Source: Dechloromonas sp. ZY10
GTDB lineage: Bacteria > Pseudomonadota > Gammaproteobacteria > Burkholderiales > Rhodocyclaceae
Reading direction: 5' to 3'
Length of the DNA stretch: 64,000 nt
NCBI RefSeq assembly: GCF_041378895.1
Contig: NZ_CP144212.1
Location: forward strand, 1,597,501-1,661,500
This document shows, one piece after another, positions 52,962 to 62,595 of this stretch (positions within the stretch are counted from its first letter, which is position 1; every line of letters starts with the position of its first letter). Under the pieces are notes generated by a model. The model did no database searches, was not told where the DNA came from, and saw only the letters and a list, made by a program, of their open reading frames with translations. A program made the position numbers and the translations under genes.

Positions 52962-53855
52962 ATGACCTGGCGTTCTCTCGATCTGGATGGCTTGCGCACG
53001 CTGATGGCGATTGTCGACCACGGGGGCTTTTCGCTGGCGGCCGAGCAATTGGGGCGCAGCCAGTCGGCAGTCAGCCTGCAACTGAAACGGCTCGAAAGCA
53101 GTCTCGGCCAGACCCTGGTGAAACGCGTCCAGGGCCGGGTCGATGGGCCGACCGCCGAGGGCTTGGCCTTGCTCGGCTACGCCCGGCAGTTGTTGCGTCT
53201 CAACGACGAGGCTTGCGCTGCCATCAGTTGCCGCAGCGTGGTTGGCAGCTTGCGCATCGGCTTGCCCGAAGAGTTGATGGAGTCGGCATTTGCTCCGGCG
53301 CTGCAGGCTTTTCGCACCCGTTACCCCTTGCTTCGGCTAAGCCTCCAGGCCGACCCGGCCGCCCGGGTGCGGGCCGCGCTGACAGAAGGTCGGCTCGATC
53401 TGGCGGTGTACAAGGATTGCGCCACGGCGCTGCCGCCGACGGCCCGGCTGCTGCGCGATGAACCCTTGTGCTGGGTGGCCGGGGAGGCTTACCGCGATAG
53501 CCTGGGGTTGGTTGATGATGCTTTGCCGCTGGCGCTGTTTGGTGAAAACTGCGTGTTCCGGCTGGCGGCAACGGCGGCGCTGGCACAAGCCGGCTACCGT
53601 TGGCAGGTGCATTACCACGGCAGCAGTCTGACCGGCTTGCGCCACGCGCTGCGCCATGGCCTCGGGCTGGGGCTGTTGCCGGCCAGCCAGCTGGGAGACG
53701 GCCTGGTCGCGGTGCAGCAGTGTGCCGGGAAGATTTTGCCGCCCTTGCCGCGCGCGCGTTTGCTGGCCGAGACCGGGAGCGGGGCGGGGGCGCCCGGCGA
53801 GGCCTGGATTGCCGCCCTGGCAGTCGCTCTGGCCCCGGCGGCCCAGCTGGCCTGA
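52962..53855 (+). CDS. LysR-type transcriptional regulator
   Basis: 297 residues. The HTH (FSLAAEQLGRSQSAVSLQLKRLESSLG) is at about residues 24-50; the effector domain follows (GSLRIGLPEELMESAFAPALQAFRTRYPLLRLSLQ). ATG 52962 is preferred to GTG 52956. It is divergent from the tautomerase/EamA pair, its likely targets. The stop is 12 bases from the convergent sbcD end. Confidence 0.88.
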   Translation: MTWRSLDLDGLRTLMAIVDHGGFSLAAEQLGRSQSAVSLQLKRLESSLGQTLVKRVQGRVDGPTAEGLALLGYARQLLRLNDEACAAISCRSVVGSLRIGLPEELMESAFAPALQAFRTRYPLLRLSLQADPAARVRAALTEGRLDLAVYKDCATALPPTARLLRDEPLCWVAGEAYRDSLGLVDDALPLALFGENCVFRLAATAALAQAGYRWQVHYHGSSLTGLRHALRHGLGLGLLPASQLGDGLVAVQQCAGKILPPLPRARLLAETGSGAGAPGEAWIAALAVALAPAAQLA

Positions 53856-53867
53856 GCGAAAAGCCGC

Positions 53868-55130
53868 CTAGTCGACAGCATTGGCAGTCAATTGATCGAC
53901 CACGATCCGGTAGCGCGCCTGCAATTCGGCAAGTTGTTCGGGCGCCAGTTCTTCCTGTGCCAGGCGGCGCTTGAGCACTTCGTCCGGGCTCAACTCCTCC
54001 AGCGTTTCCTGGGCCATTCGCTCAATCCCGCTGCTGGTTTCGCGCAGGCGGCGGATGCGCAGCACTTCGACCGGCCATTCGGCGCAGGCTGCTTGCACCC
54101 GAGCCGGCAGGTCAGCGAGACCGCTCTCGCCGCTGATCGCAATTTCCAGCCACAAGGGCGGTGGGCCGGGCAAGGCCAGGCGGCCTGTGGCATCGGCCTG
54201 GCCGACCGCAGTTGCCAGCGCCGTGGGCAATTCGGCAAGACTGCAGCGCAAGGCCTGCAAGGGCTGGAAACGCGGAACGGCCAGCGGCCAGACCTGCCGC
54301 AGTCCCCCGGCATCGAGGTCCACGCAGAGCATTTCCTTCTGTTGTCCGGCTTCGTCGAAGCTGAGCGGCAAGGGCGAGCCGCTGTAGCGGATGTGTTCGA
54401 GCCCGCCAACCCGTTGCGGCCGGTGGATGTGGCCGAGAGCGATGTAGGCCACCGGCGGAAAGGCGGCGGTCGGGAAGGCATCGAGGCTGCCGACGTAGAT
54501 TTCGCGCACCGATTCGCTGCGGCTGGCGCCGACGGTGGTCAGGTGGCCGGTCGCCACCAGCGGCAGCGGGCGGCCGATTGCGGCGGCGAGCTGTTCGGCT
54601 TTTTGCCGGGCGGCGGCGTGGACCGTGGCATAGCGTGCGGCAATCGCCTGTTGCAGTGATTCCTGCTTGCTTTCGGCGCTTTGTCCGGCCTGGCTGCTCA
54701 GTACATCGCGCGGGCGGATGTAGGGAAGGGCGCAGACCACGCAGCCGGGCTGTCCGTCGCGTTGCCGCAAGACCTTGACCGCAACGTTCGGGTCTTCGCC
54801 GCTGGTCAGCGCGGGCAGGGTGATGACGCCGAGGCGTTCGAGCAGTTCCCGGCTTTCGCTCAAGACTGCCGGCGAGTCGTGGTTGCCACCCAGCAGCAGC
54901 AGGCCGACGCCGGCATCGGCCAGGCCCAGTGCCAGCCGGTGGTAAAGCTCGCGGGCGTAGGAGGGCGGGGTGCCAGTATCGAAAATGTCGCCGGCGATAA
55001 TCACCGCGTCGATCTGTTCGGCGTCGACTTGTTGCAATAGCCAGTCGATCAGCGCGGCATGCTCGGCCTGCCGGCTCTTGCCCATGAAGTGCTGACCGAA
55101 GTGCCAGTCGGAAGTGTGAAGAAGACGCAT
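53868..55130 (-). CDS. sbcD: Exonuclease SbcCD subunit D
   Basis: 420 residues. Mre11-type phosphoesterase motifs: RLLHTSDWHFGQ (Asp8, His10), IIAGDIFDTGTPP, LLGGNHDSPAVL, VATGHLTTVGAS and ALGHIHRPQRV, then a capping domain. It is the nuclease half of SbcCD and needs SbcC, encoded 6 kb to the left on the same strand with EamA, ccoG, nsrR and lysR genes in between. Confidence 0.93.
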   Translation of the reverse strand: MRLLHTSDWHFGQHFMGKSRQAEHAALIDWLLQQVDAEQIDAVIIAGDIFDTGTPPSYARELYHRLALGLADAGVGLLLLGGNHDSPAVLSESRELLERLGVITLPALTSGEDPNVAVKVLRQRDGQPGCVVCALPYIRPRDVLSSQAGQSAESKQESLQQAIAARYATVHAAARQKAEQLAAAIGRPLPLVATGHLTTVGASRSESVREIYVGSLDAFPTAAFPPVAYIALGHIHRPQRVGGLEHIRYSGSPLPLSFDEAGQQKEMLCVDLDAGGLRQVWPLAVPRFQPLQALRCSLAELPTALATAVGQADATGRLALPGPPPLWLEIAISGESGLADLPARVQAACAEWPVEVLRIRRLRETSSGIERMAQETLEELSPDEVLKRRLAQEELAPEQLAELQARYRIVVDQLTANAVD

Positions 55131-55188
55131 GCGCGGTCCGTAAGCGAAGGAAACGGGATTCTAGTGGCCGCCCCGGTTCGGGGGAAGC

Positions 55189-55764
55189 TCAGCCGGCAAT
55201 CCGGTAGGCCAGCATGATCGTCGGTGTGCGCGCCGATAGCGGAGGCGGCTGCGGGCATGAGTGCAGTGCATCCAGGGTCAGGCGATGCAGGGTTGCGGCC
55301 AGCGCCGGCGGCAGATTTCTGCCCTGATCCAGCACCGGCTTGGCATCCGGGCCCAGGCTCAGGATCAACGCTGCCTCGCCCTGCCACTCTCCGATTGCGC
55401 TGGCGAGCAGGGTGCGGTCTTCCGGCAGGGCTTGGTAGAGCGCCAGGCGGTAAGCGGCCAGTTGCAGATCGCTGAGTGGCATCGTTCCGTCCTCTGCCGG
55501 GGCGGCGCCAGTTGCCGGCTCGCTGCGAGTCTTGGCCGGACGGTGTGGCTGACGCGGCGCTGCTGACCGTTGCACCGGGCTGGCCGGGGTATTCCGGGAG
55601 GGCGGGCGAGAGGGATGCAGGGTCCCGGTCAGGCGCGTCCCCGGGGCGGGCGGAGTCTGCGCTGGGCGCAGGAAAAAAAGGTGCAGCAGCAAGGAAGCAG
55701 CCCCGGCCAGCAGCAGACGGCGACGGGGTGGCAACGGGGTCGGTTGGGGGGCGGAAACCGGCAT
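55189..55764 (-). CDS. Hypothetical single-span periplasmic protein, TonB-like architecture
   Basis: 191 residues from ATG 55764; an in-frame TTG lies at 55782. An N-terminal membrane helix (RRRLLLAGAASLLLHLFFL) is followed by a Pro/Arg-rich linker (residues about 40-90) and a C-terminal domain (LAAYRLALYQALPEDRTLLASAIGEWQGEAALILSLGPDAK, LHRLTLDALHSCPQPPPL). This mimics the layout of TonB energy transducers, but no clear TonB C-terminal motif is present. It lies 58 bases upstream of sbcD on the same strand. Confidence 0.55.
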   Translation of the reverse strand: MPVSAPQPTPLPPRRRLLLAGAASLLLHLFFLRPAQTPPAPGTRLTGTLHPSRPPSRNTPASPVQRSAAPRQPHRPAKTRSEPATGAAPAEDGTMPLSDLQLAAYRLALYQALPEDRTLLASAIGEWQGEAALILSLGPDAKPVLDQGRNLPPALAATLHRLTLDALHSCPQPPPLSARTPTIMLAYRIAG

Positions 55765-55931
55765 GTTGCCGATGATTGGCAATGATTATGCTTTTGTCAA
55801 TTTTTTGCGTAACCGAGGAGGTGAGGGTCGCCGGGAGTAGGAGCCTGCTGACGAGGCATCCTACTTTAGTAGTAGAATTAGCCAAGTTGAATGTTCAAAT
55901 ACCCGGAGTTAGCTTCGGGCGGGGAGGAAGC

Positions 55932-58325
55932 ATGGCCGATGACGGGGGGCGTGAGTTGGGCGTTGCCCGGGCGCTGACCTGGCGCTACATCATTGCGCTG
56001 GTATTGGTGGCCTCCCTGTCGACTGCTGCCTGGTTCAGTCTGCATCTGGTGATTGAAAGCCAGCAGAGTACAGCCGCCGTGGTTAATGTCAGCGGTCGGC
56101 AGCGGATGCTCAGCCAGCGTACAGCCTTGTTCGCCAATCTGCTGGTGGCGGCTCCGCCGGAGCAGCGGCCTGCCTTGCGTACCCGATTACAGGAGGCAGC
56201 CGACCTGATGGCGCGCTCGCATCATGGCCTGACCCATGGGGATCGGGCGCTGGGTTTGCCGGCCGGCATGTCGGCGACGGTCCGACACCTCTATTTCGCG
56301 CCCGATCAGGGGCTGGACTCCCTGGTCCAGTCATATCTGGCCGCAGTTGACGAACTGCTGCGCTTGCCCGACAGCGCCCTGCAAGCAGATCATGTGCTCC
56401 TGCAGTTCATCACCGAACTGGCCCCTAACCAGTTGTTGCGCCAGCTTGACGGCGCGGTGCGCCAGTATCAGCGCGAGGGCGAGGCGGCAATTGCCGAACT
56501 GCAGCAGGCGGAAACCGCATTCTGGCTGCTCACCCTGTTCTTGTTGCTGCTTGAAGCCCTGCTGATTTTTCATCCATTTATTCGTCATGTGCGTTCGGTG
56601 ATCGGTCGCCTGCAGGCGACCAGCCAGGAACTGGTACAGCACCAGACCCGCCTGCACCAGATGATTGAGGAGCGGACGCGAGAACTGGCCGAAAGCGAGG
56701 AGAAATTCCGCCTGATCACCACCTCGGCGCAAGATCCGATGCTGATGATCGATGCCAGCGGTCTGCTGACCTTCTGGAACCCGGCTGCGAGCGATGTTTT
56801 CGGCTATGCCGCAGAAGAGGTCCTGGGGCGCGAGATGCATCTGTTGCTGGCGCCCCAGGAACAACTGGCGGCGGCACGCCGGGGGCTGGCGCATTTTGCC
56901 GAGAGTGGTAACGGGCCGCTCCTTGGTCGCACTTTCGAAAGTCTTGCCCGACGCAAGAATGGCGAGGTGTTTCCGATCGAGCTGTCGGTTTCGACAGTCA
57001 GTCTTGGCGGTCGGCGGCAGGCGCTGGGGATTGTTCGTGACATCAGTGGGCGCAAGGAGGCCGAGGCGGAACTGGCGCGTTACCGCGAGCATCTGGAAAC
57101 CCTGGTCGCGGCCCGTACTGCCGATCTGTCGGTGGCCAAGGAGCAGGCGGAGTCCGCCAGTCGGGCAAAAACCACCTTCCTGGCCAACATGAGCCATGAG
57201 CTGCGGACGCCGATGAATGCCATCATGGGGTTGACCGGGATTGCTCTACGACGTACTGAGGACCCGGCCCTGCGTGAGCAGTTGGGCAAGATCGACCGCG
57301 CTTCGCAGCATTTGCTCGGGGTCATCAACGACATTCTCGATCTGACCAAGATCGAGGCCGAACATTTGCGACTCGAGCAACGCCCGTTTGCTCTCGATGA
57401 GTTGTGCGACAGCGTTTGTGGCTTGGTTGCCGGGCGGGCTGCGGACAAACAGCTGCAACTCCGGCAGGAACTGGCGCCCGAGTTACGGGGATGCTGGTTG
57501 CTCGGCGATCCATTCCGGCTTGAGCAGATTCTGATCAATCTGCTCGGCAACGCGATCAAATTCACCGAACGCGGTGTTGTCAGCCTGCGCGTCGAGCCGC
57601 TCGGGCCGGCTCAAGGCCAACGCTGGCCACTTCGTTTCTCGGTCAGCGATACCGGGATCGGGATCACTCCCGAGGATGCCGGGCGGCTGTTCTCGGCTTT
57701 CGAGCAAGCCGATGGGTCGATGACCCGCAAATATGGTGGAACCGGCCTCGGGCTGGCGATCTGCAAACGCCTGGTTGGCCTGATGGGCGGCGAAATCGAT
57801 TTTTCCAGCCAGCCGGGAGTCGGGAGTGTGTTCCATTTCACCGTCGATCTGCCGATAGAGGCGTCGCCTGCCGATTGTACGGGGATGCTTTCCGAGCCGG
57901 TCGCCGATGAGCACCGCTTGCGCGAACTGGCCGTCGGCCGGCGTCTGCTGCTGGTCGAGGATGAGCCGATCAACCGCGAAGTTGCCAGCTGCCTGCTGAC
58001 CGATTACGGCTTTGCGGTTGATTGCGCCGGTGATGGCGAGGAGGCCGTGCGCATGGCCGGGCAGCAGTGTTATGACCTGATCCTGATGGATATGCAGATG
58101 CCCCGCCTCAACGGGCTCGACGCCACCCGCGCCATTCGTTGTCTGTCCGGACAGGCGGCCACGCCGATCATCGCACTGACTGCGAATGCTTTTGCCGAAG
58201 ATCGTGAAACCTGCCTGGCGGCGGGGATGAACGACCATATCGGCAAACCGGTTCAGCCCCAGCAGATGACCCGCATCTTGCTCAAATGGTTGCCGGCAAC
58301 GGCGGGAGTTGCGGGACTCCGGTAA
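55932..58325 (+). CDS. Hybrid histidine kinase with type IV pili-type sensor domain
   Basis: 797 residues; ATG 55932 follows GGGGAGGA. A transmembrane helix near residues 22-42 is followed by a PilJ/NarX-type periplasmic four-helix domain (VNVSGRQRMLSQRTALFANLL) and a second helix (WLLTLFLLLLEALLIF). Next come a PAS domain (DPMLMIDASGLLTFWNPAASDVFGY), HisKA with His422 (NMSHELRTPMNA), an HATPase (NLLGNAIKFTERG, DTGIGIT) and one receiver with Asp720 (LMDMQMPR). The sensor domain type occurs in nitrate and chemotaxis sensors; the ligand is unknown. The 3' end is 10 bases before tsaB. Confidence 0.9.
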   Translation: MADDGGRELGVARALTWRYIIALVLVASLSTAAWFSLHLVIESQQSTAAVVNVSGRQRMLSQRTALFANLLVAAPPEQRPALRTRLQEAADLMARSHHGLTHGDRALGLPAGMSATVRHLYFAPDQGLDSLVQSYLAAVDELLRLPDSALQADHVLLQFITELAPNQLLRQLDGAVRQYQREGEAAIAELQQAETAFWLLTLFLLLLEALLIFHPFIRHVRSVIGRLQATSQELVQHQTRLHQMIEERTRELAESEEKFRLITTSAQDPMLMIDASGLLTFWNPAASDVFGYAAEEVLGREMHLLLAPQEQLAAARRGLAHFAESGNGPLLGRTFESLARRKNGEVFPIELSVSTVSLGGRRQALGIVRDISGRKEAEAELARYREHLETLVAARTADLSVAKEQAESASRAKTTFLANMSHELRTPMNAIMGLTGIALRRTEDPALREQLGKIDRASQHLLGVINDILDLTKIEAEHLRLEQRPFALDELCDSVCGLVAGRAADKQLQLRQELAPELRGCWLLGDPFRLEQILINLLGNAIKFTERGVVSLRVEPLGPAQGQRWPLRFSVSDTGIGITPEDAGRLFSAFEQADGSMTRKYGGTGLGLAICKRLVGLMGGEIDFSSQPGVGSVFHFTVDLPIEASPADCTGMLSEPVADEHRLRELAVGRRLLLVEDEPINREVASCLLTDYGFAVDCAGDGEEAVRMAGQQCYDLILMDMQMPRLNGLDATRAIRCLSGQAATPIIALTANAFAEDRETCLAAGMNDHIGKPVQPQQMTRILLKWLPATAGVAGLR

Positions 58326-58335
58326 AATCCGGGAC

Positions 58336-59037
58336 ATGCTGATTCTTGCTCTCGAAACCTCGACCGACTTCGGTACCTGCGCGCTGTGGCGCGACGGTGA
58401 AGTGACTGAACGCATCTGCCCGCCGGGGCGGCCGCACTCCGAAACCTTGCTGCCGCTGGTGCGGGATTTGCTGGCTGGCGCTGCGGTCGGTATCGCCGAT
58501 CTCGATGCGATCGCTTTTGGCTGCGGCCCCGGTGCTTTCACCGGCTTGCGGGTTGCTTGCGGCGCCGCCCAGGGACTCGCGATGGTGGCTGGTACGCCTT
58601 TGCTGCCGGTGGTGAGCCTGGAGACAATGGTGGCCACCAGCCGTCCGGCGCCCGGGCAACAGGTTCTGGCCTTGCTCGATGCGCGCATGGGCGAGGTATA
58701 TCTTGCGCCATACCGGCCAGGCTCGACCGGATGCCCGCAATTGCTTGCGGAAATTCGCGTGCAGCGTCCGGAAGCGATCGAACTCGCCAGCCTGGCCGGC
58801 TGGCATGCCTGCGGCAATGCGCTGACCGCTTATCCGGTCTTGCAGGAAAAACTGCTGGCGGCCGGGTTGACCGTGGAAGCCGGCTGTCTGCCGCGTGCAG
58901 CCGTGGTCGCCGCCCTGGCGGCCCCGCGCGTGGCGGCCGGAGAAGGGATCGATGCCGCACTGGCTGCGCCGCTGTACATCCGCGACAAGGTTGCCAAAAC
59001 GGTGGCCGAGCGCCTTGCCGAAGGAGGGAAGGCGTGA
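58336..59037 (+). CDS. tsaB: tRNA N6-adenosine threonylcarbamoyltransferase complex subunit TsaB
   Basis: 233 residues. LILALETSTDFGTCALWRDG, PHSETLLPLVRDLL and FGCGPGAFTGLRVACGAAQGLA are the TsaB signature. It is the scaffold that activates TsaD in making t6A37 of ANN-decoding tRNAs. It overlaps rimI by 4 bases, the usual tsaB-rimI pairing. Confidence 0.93.
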   Translation: MLILALETSTDFGTCALWRDGEVTERICPPGRPHSETLLPLVRDLLAGAAVGIADLDAIAFGCGPGAFTGLRVACGAAQGLAMVAGTPLLPVVSLETMVATSRPAPGQQVLALLDARMGEVYLAPYRPGSTGCPQLLAEIRVQRPEAIELASLAGWHACGNALTAYPVLQEKLLAAGLTVEAGCLPRAAVVAALAAPRVAAGEGIDAALAAPLYIRDKVAKTVAERLAEGGKA

Positions 59038-59495
59038 GCCTGCTGTCTTTGCAAGCCGAGTTTCGGCCGATGGTCGAGCAGGATCTCGACCGGGTTGCGG
59101 CACTGGAGGCCGAACTACAGGCATTTCCCTGGTCACGTGGCAATTTTCTCGATTCCCTGAAAGTCGGACACAGCATCTGGGTGTGCCTGCTTGGCGGCGA
59201 ACTGGTCGGTTTTTCGGTGGCAATGCTGGTGATCGACGAGGCGCACCTGCTCAATATTGGCGTTGCGCGCAGTCATCAGGGGCTGGGCTGCGGTGCCCAG
59301 CTGTTGCGCCGGGTGATGGAGCATGCCCGGCAGCACGGTGCCTCGCGCCTGTTTCTTGAAGTACGTCCGAGCAATGCACGGGCAGTCGAGTTGTATCGGC
59401 ATTTCGGCTTTCGCCAGATCGGTCTGCGCAAGGGCTATTACCCGGCATCCGACGGCCGCGAGGATGCGTTGATCTTCGACAAGGACCTGGCATGA
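59034..59495 (+). CDS. rimI: Ribosomal protein S18 alanine N-acetyltransferase RimI
   Basis: 153 residues from GTG 59034. EAELQAFPWSRGNFLDSL, HLLNIGVARSHQGLGCGAQLLRRVMEHA and RLFLEVRPSNARAVELYRHFGFRQIGLRKGYY are the RimI set. It acetylates the N-terminal Ala of S18. It overlaps tsaB and the UDG gene by 4 bases each. Confidence 0.93.
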   Translation: MSLLSLQAEFRPMVEQDLDRVAALEAELQAFPWSRGNFLDSLKVGHSIWVCLLGGELVGFSVAMLVIDEAHLLNIGVARSHQGLGCGAQLLRRVMEHARQHGASRLFLEVRPSNARAVELYRHFGFRQIGLRKGYYPASDGREDALIFDKDLA

Positions 59496-60343
59496 GCCTG
59501 AGCCGCGAGCAAATGCTGCAGGAGATGGGCATTGGTCCGATCTGGGTCCTGCGTCAGCCGCAGCGAGAGGAAGAACTGGCGGCGACGGCGGCGCCTGATG
59601 CTTTGGCCAGGCCCGAGCCGGAAAGCGTCGGAACTGGTGCTCGGGCTGTGGGGGATTTGCCAGGCGCAGGCTTGTCTGATCAGCCGCCGGCCGTACCAGC
59701 CAGCAAGCCGGCTGCCGCAACGCCAGTTGAGGCAGCCGTTTCCGCTGCGCTTGGCGGTGCCGGCTGGCCGGAGTTGCAGCAGCAGATTGCAGCCTGTCGG
59801 GCCTGCGTCCTGTGCCAGCAGCGTCAGCAGGCGGTGGCCGGGGTGGGCGACCTCAATCCGGATTGGCTGTTCATCGGCGAGGGGCCGGGGGCCGAAGAGG
59901 ATGCGCGGGGTGAGCCTTTCGTTGGACAGGCGGGGAAACTGCTTGACAACATGCTGGCCGCGCTCGATCTCAAGCGCGGCGAGAAAGTCTATATTGCCAA
60001 TGCGGTGAAGTGCCGGCCACCCGGAAATCGCACCCCGGACGCGACGGAAATGGCCACCTGCCGGCCATTTCTTGAGCGCCAGATCGCGCTGCTCAAACCC
60101 AAGATCATCGTCCTGCTGGGTAAGGCGGCGGTGCATAGCGTCCTGCACGAAGATAAATCGCTGGCCTCGCTGCGTGGCCAGGTGCGCGACTACCAGGGGA
60201 TTCCGGTTGTCGTCACCTATCACCCAGCCTATTTGCTGCGTAACCTGCCAGACAAGGCCAAGGCCTGGGAAGACCTGCTCTTGGCCCGCCGTACGCTACG
60301 GCAACAATCGCAAAGCGAAGAGCTTACCCGTCTGATGTTTTGA
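59492..60343 (+). CDS. Family 4 uracil-DNA glycosylase
   Basis: 283 residues. A variable Ala/Pro-rich linker (residues 28-90) precedes CRACVLCQQRQQAVAGVGDLNPDWLFIGEGPGAEEDARGEPFVGQAGKLLDNML. ANAVKCRPPGNRTP and the C-terminal YHPAYLLRN complete the motif set; cysteines bind the 4Fe-4S cluster. It removes uracil from DNA. The tsaB-rimI-UDG order with 4-base overlaps indicates one transcript. Confidence 0.9.
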   Translation: MSLSREQMLQEMGIGPIWVLRQPQREEELAATAAPDALARPEPESVGTGARAVGDLPGAGLSDQPPAVPASKPAAATPVEAAVSAALGGAGWPELQQQIAACRACVLCQQRQQAVAGVGDLNPDWLFIGEGPGAEEDARGEPFVGQAGKLLDNMLAALDLKRGEKVYIANAVKCRPPGNRTPDATEMATCRPFLERQIALLKPKIIVLLGKAAVHSVLHEDKSLASLRGQVRDYQGIPVVVTYHPAYLLRNLPDKAKAWEDLLLARRTLRQQSQSEELTRLMF

Positions 60344-60433
60344 CCGGGGTGTGAAAAAAACATCCCGGCTTTGATCTTCAACCAATAGCTGGCAGCTAAT
60401 AGCCAGCAGCTGACAATTAACCAGGAGACCTGC

Positions 60434-61228
60434 ATGAACCTGCCCCAGACCACTGATGCCTTGCTCAGCGTCGATGGCCGTGTTGCCACCCTCAGCTTTA
60501 ATCGCGATGATGTTCGCAATGCGCTTACCGGCACGGCGCTGATCGACGACATTGTCGGTGTTGCCGAATGGGTCAACGCTTGCGACGAAATCTCGGTCCT
60601 GGTCCTGACTGGCCTAGGGTCGGCCTTTTCGGCTGGCGGCAACATCAAGGACATGGCACAACGCGGTGGCGATTTTGCTGGCGATGTGGCCGAGGTCGCA
60701 ACCCGTTATCGGCGCGGCATCCAGCGCATCCCGTTGGCACTGCAGCAGGTCGAGGTACCAATCATTGCTGCGGTTAACGGTCCGGCGATCGGTGCCGGTT
60801 TTGATCTGGCAAATATGGCGGACATCCGACTGGCTTCAAGCCGAGCCCGGTTCGGCGAAACCTTCCTCAATCTGGGGATCATTCCCGGCGACGGTGGTGC
60901 CTGGTTCATGCAGCGCCTGATCGGGTATCAGCGAGCCTTTGAGCTGACCTTGAGCGGACGTATCGTCGATGCGGCTGAAGCCAGAGAGCTTGGCCTGGTC
61001 CTTGAAGTGGTCGAGCCGGAGCAGTTGGCTCCGCGTGCTGCCGAGCTGGCGCAGCGCTTTGCGGCTCAGCCGCCAAAGGCGTTACGGCTGACCAAGCGCC
61101 TGATGAAGATGGCGCAGCGGATGGAGTTGAAGGATTTTCTCGACCTGTGTGCGGTATTCCAGGGGGTCAGCCACAACGAAGCAGAGCATCTGGAGGCCGT
61201 CCAGCGGATGCTGGCCGGGGGGCGCTGA
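60434..61228 (+). CDS. Enoyl-CoA hydratase/isomerase family protein
   Basis: 264 residues; the ATG follows CCAGGAGACC. The crotonase oxyanion-hole motifs are present (FSAGGNIKDM; GPAIGAGFDLANMADIRLAS). A GIIPGDGGAWFMQRLIG segment follows, then AQPPKALRLTKRLMK. It probably hydrates enoyl-CoA in fatty-acid or aromatic degradation; the exact substrate is not readable. A strong terminator follows the stop. Confidence 0.88.
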   Translation: MNLPQTTDALLSVDGRVATLSFNRDDVRNALTGTALIDDIVGVAEWVNACDEISVLVLTGLGSAFSAGGNIKDMAQRGGDFAGDVAEVATRYRRGIQRIPLALQQVEVPIIAAVNGPAIGAGFDLANMADIRLASSRARFGETFLNLGIIPGDGGAWFMQRLIGYQRAFELTLSGRIVDAAEARELGLVLEVVEPEQLAPRAAELAQRFAAQPPKALRLTKRLMKMAQRMELKDFLDLCAVFQGVSHNEAEHLEAVQRMLAGGR

Positions 61229-61267
61229 GGCTGCTCACGGTGAGATTGGCCGGTGGTGGCGCATAGC

Positions 61268-61306
61268 CCATGAAAAATCCCCGGTTTGCCCGGGGATTTT
61301 TCATGG
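61268..61306. terminator. Bidirectional rho-independent terminator
   Basis: A 17-bp perfect stem (CCATGAAAAATCCCCGG and its complement) with loop TTTGC and A5/T5 tracts near the base on both sides, between the enoyl-CoA hydratase gene and the convergent lplT gene. Confidence 0.92.
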
Positions 61307-61329
61307 CTGGCTGTTTTCTGAGTCGCCGT

Positions 61330-62595
61330 TCAGTGGTGAGCGCTATCGTCGAGATGGCAAACGTCGTCCTGGGCTCGCTGGTTGGCCAGATGGCGTTCGC
61401 GGATCAGGTACATCAGGCCGCTGACAAACAGGCCGAACAAGGTGACGACGATGTAGATCGAAACCTCAAGTTTGATCAGCAGGTAGTAGATCCCGGTCAT
61501 CATCAGGATCGACAGGTTTTCGTTGAAGTTCTGCACCGCAATTGAATGGCCGGCTCCCATCAGGATATGGCCGCGGTGTTGCAGCAGTGCATTCATCGGC
61601 ACGACAAAGAAGCCGGAAAGGCCGCCAATCAGGATCAGCAGTGGCACCGCCAGCCACATCTGGTGCACGAAGTTCATCACCAGCACGATCAGGCCCATCG
61701 CAATCCCGAGCGGGATCACCCGTACCGATTTGCGCAAGGTGATCATCCGGGCGGCAACGATGGCACCGATGGCTACGCCGATCGCAACCACGCCCTGCAA
61801 CATCGAGGATTTGGACAGGTCAAGCTGTAACGATACTTCAGCCCACTTGATCACGATGAATTGCAGGGTGGCGCCTGCGCCCCAGAACAGCGTGGTCACG
61901 GCCAGCGAAATCTGCCCGAGTTTATCGCGCCAGAGGAGGACCAGGCAGTGGTTGAATTCGTGCAGCAGGTAGAGCGGGTTCTTTTTCAGCGGCTTGTGAT
62001 CGACCCCGGTGTCCGGGACGTACAAGTTGAAAATGGCAGCCAGCAGGTAGAGCAGGCCGATTACGGTCAGGGCCATTTCACCGATGCTGTCGATCGGAGT
62101 GTCGAAAAGCGGGAAATCAAAGCTCAGGATCGAACCGCCGATGTCGGGCCGGATCAGGAGTCCGCCGATGACCACCCCGAGAATGATCGCGCCGACGGTG
62201 AGACCCTCGATCCAGCCATTGGCGACAACCAGCAGGCGGTGCGGCAGGTATTCGGTGAGGATTCCGTACTTGGCCGGGGAGTAGGCTGCCGCGCCGAGGC
62301 CGACGACGGCGTAGGCCAGCAGCGGGTGAACGCCGAAGAACATCAGGCTGCAGCCAAAAATCTTGATCCCGTTGCTGATGAACATCACCCTGCCTTTCGG
62401 CATCGAGTCGGCAAAGGCTCCGACAAAGGCAGCGAGAGCGACGTAGGAGACAGTGAAGAAGGTCTTCAGCAGTGGCTCGTATTCGGGCGGCGCCTGCATT
62501 TCGCGCAGCGCCGCAATCGCGGCAATCAACAAGGCGTTGTCGGCCAGCGCGGAAAAGAACTGCGCAGCCATGATGATGTAAAAGCCAAAGGGCAC
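61330..62595 (-). CDS. lplT: Lysophospholipid transporter LplT-like MFS protein
   Basis: 421 residues with about 12 helices. FGFYIIMAAQFFSALADNALLIAAIAAL, SMPKGRVMFISNGIKIFGC, YSPAKYGILTEYLPHRLLVVANGWIEGLTVGAIILG and FVVPMNALLQHRGHILMGAGHSIAVQNFNENLSIL match LplT, which flips lysophospholipids inward for re-acylation. No acyltransferase domain is fused. It is near alr, an arrangement common in betaproteobacteria (from memory). Confidence 0.9.
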   Translation of the reverse strand: MPFGFYIIMAAQFFSALADNALLIAAIAALREMQAPPEYEPLLKTFFTVSYVALAAFVGAFADSMPKGRVMFISNGIKIFGCSLMFFGVHPLLAYAVVGLGAAAYSPAKYGILTEYLPHRLLVVANGWIEGLTVGAIILGVVIGGLLIRPDIGGSILSFDFPLFDTPIDSIGEMALTVIGLLYLLAAIFNLYVPDTGVDHKPLKKNPLYLLHEFNHCLVLLWRDKLGQISLAVTTLFWGAGATLQFIVIKWAEVSLQLDLSKSSMLQGVVAIGVAIGAIVAARMITLRKSVRVIPLGIAMGLIVLVMNFVHQMWLAVPLLILIGGLSGFFVVPMNALLQHRGHILMGAGHSIAVQNFNENLSILMMTGIYYLLIKLEVSIYIVVTLFGLFVSGLMYLIRERHLANQRAQDDVCHLDDSAHH

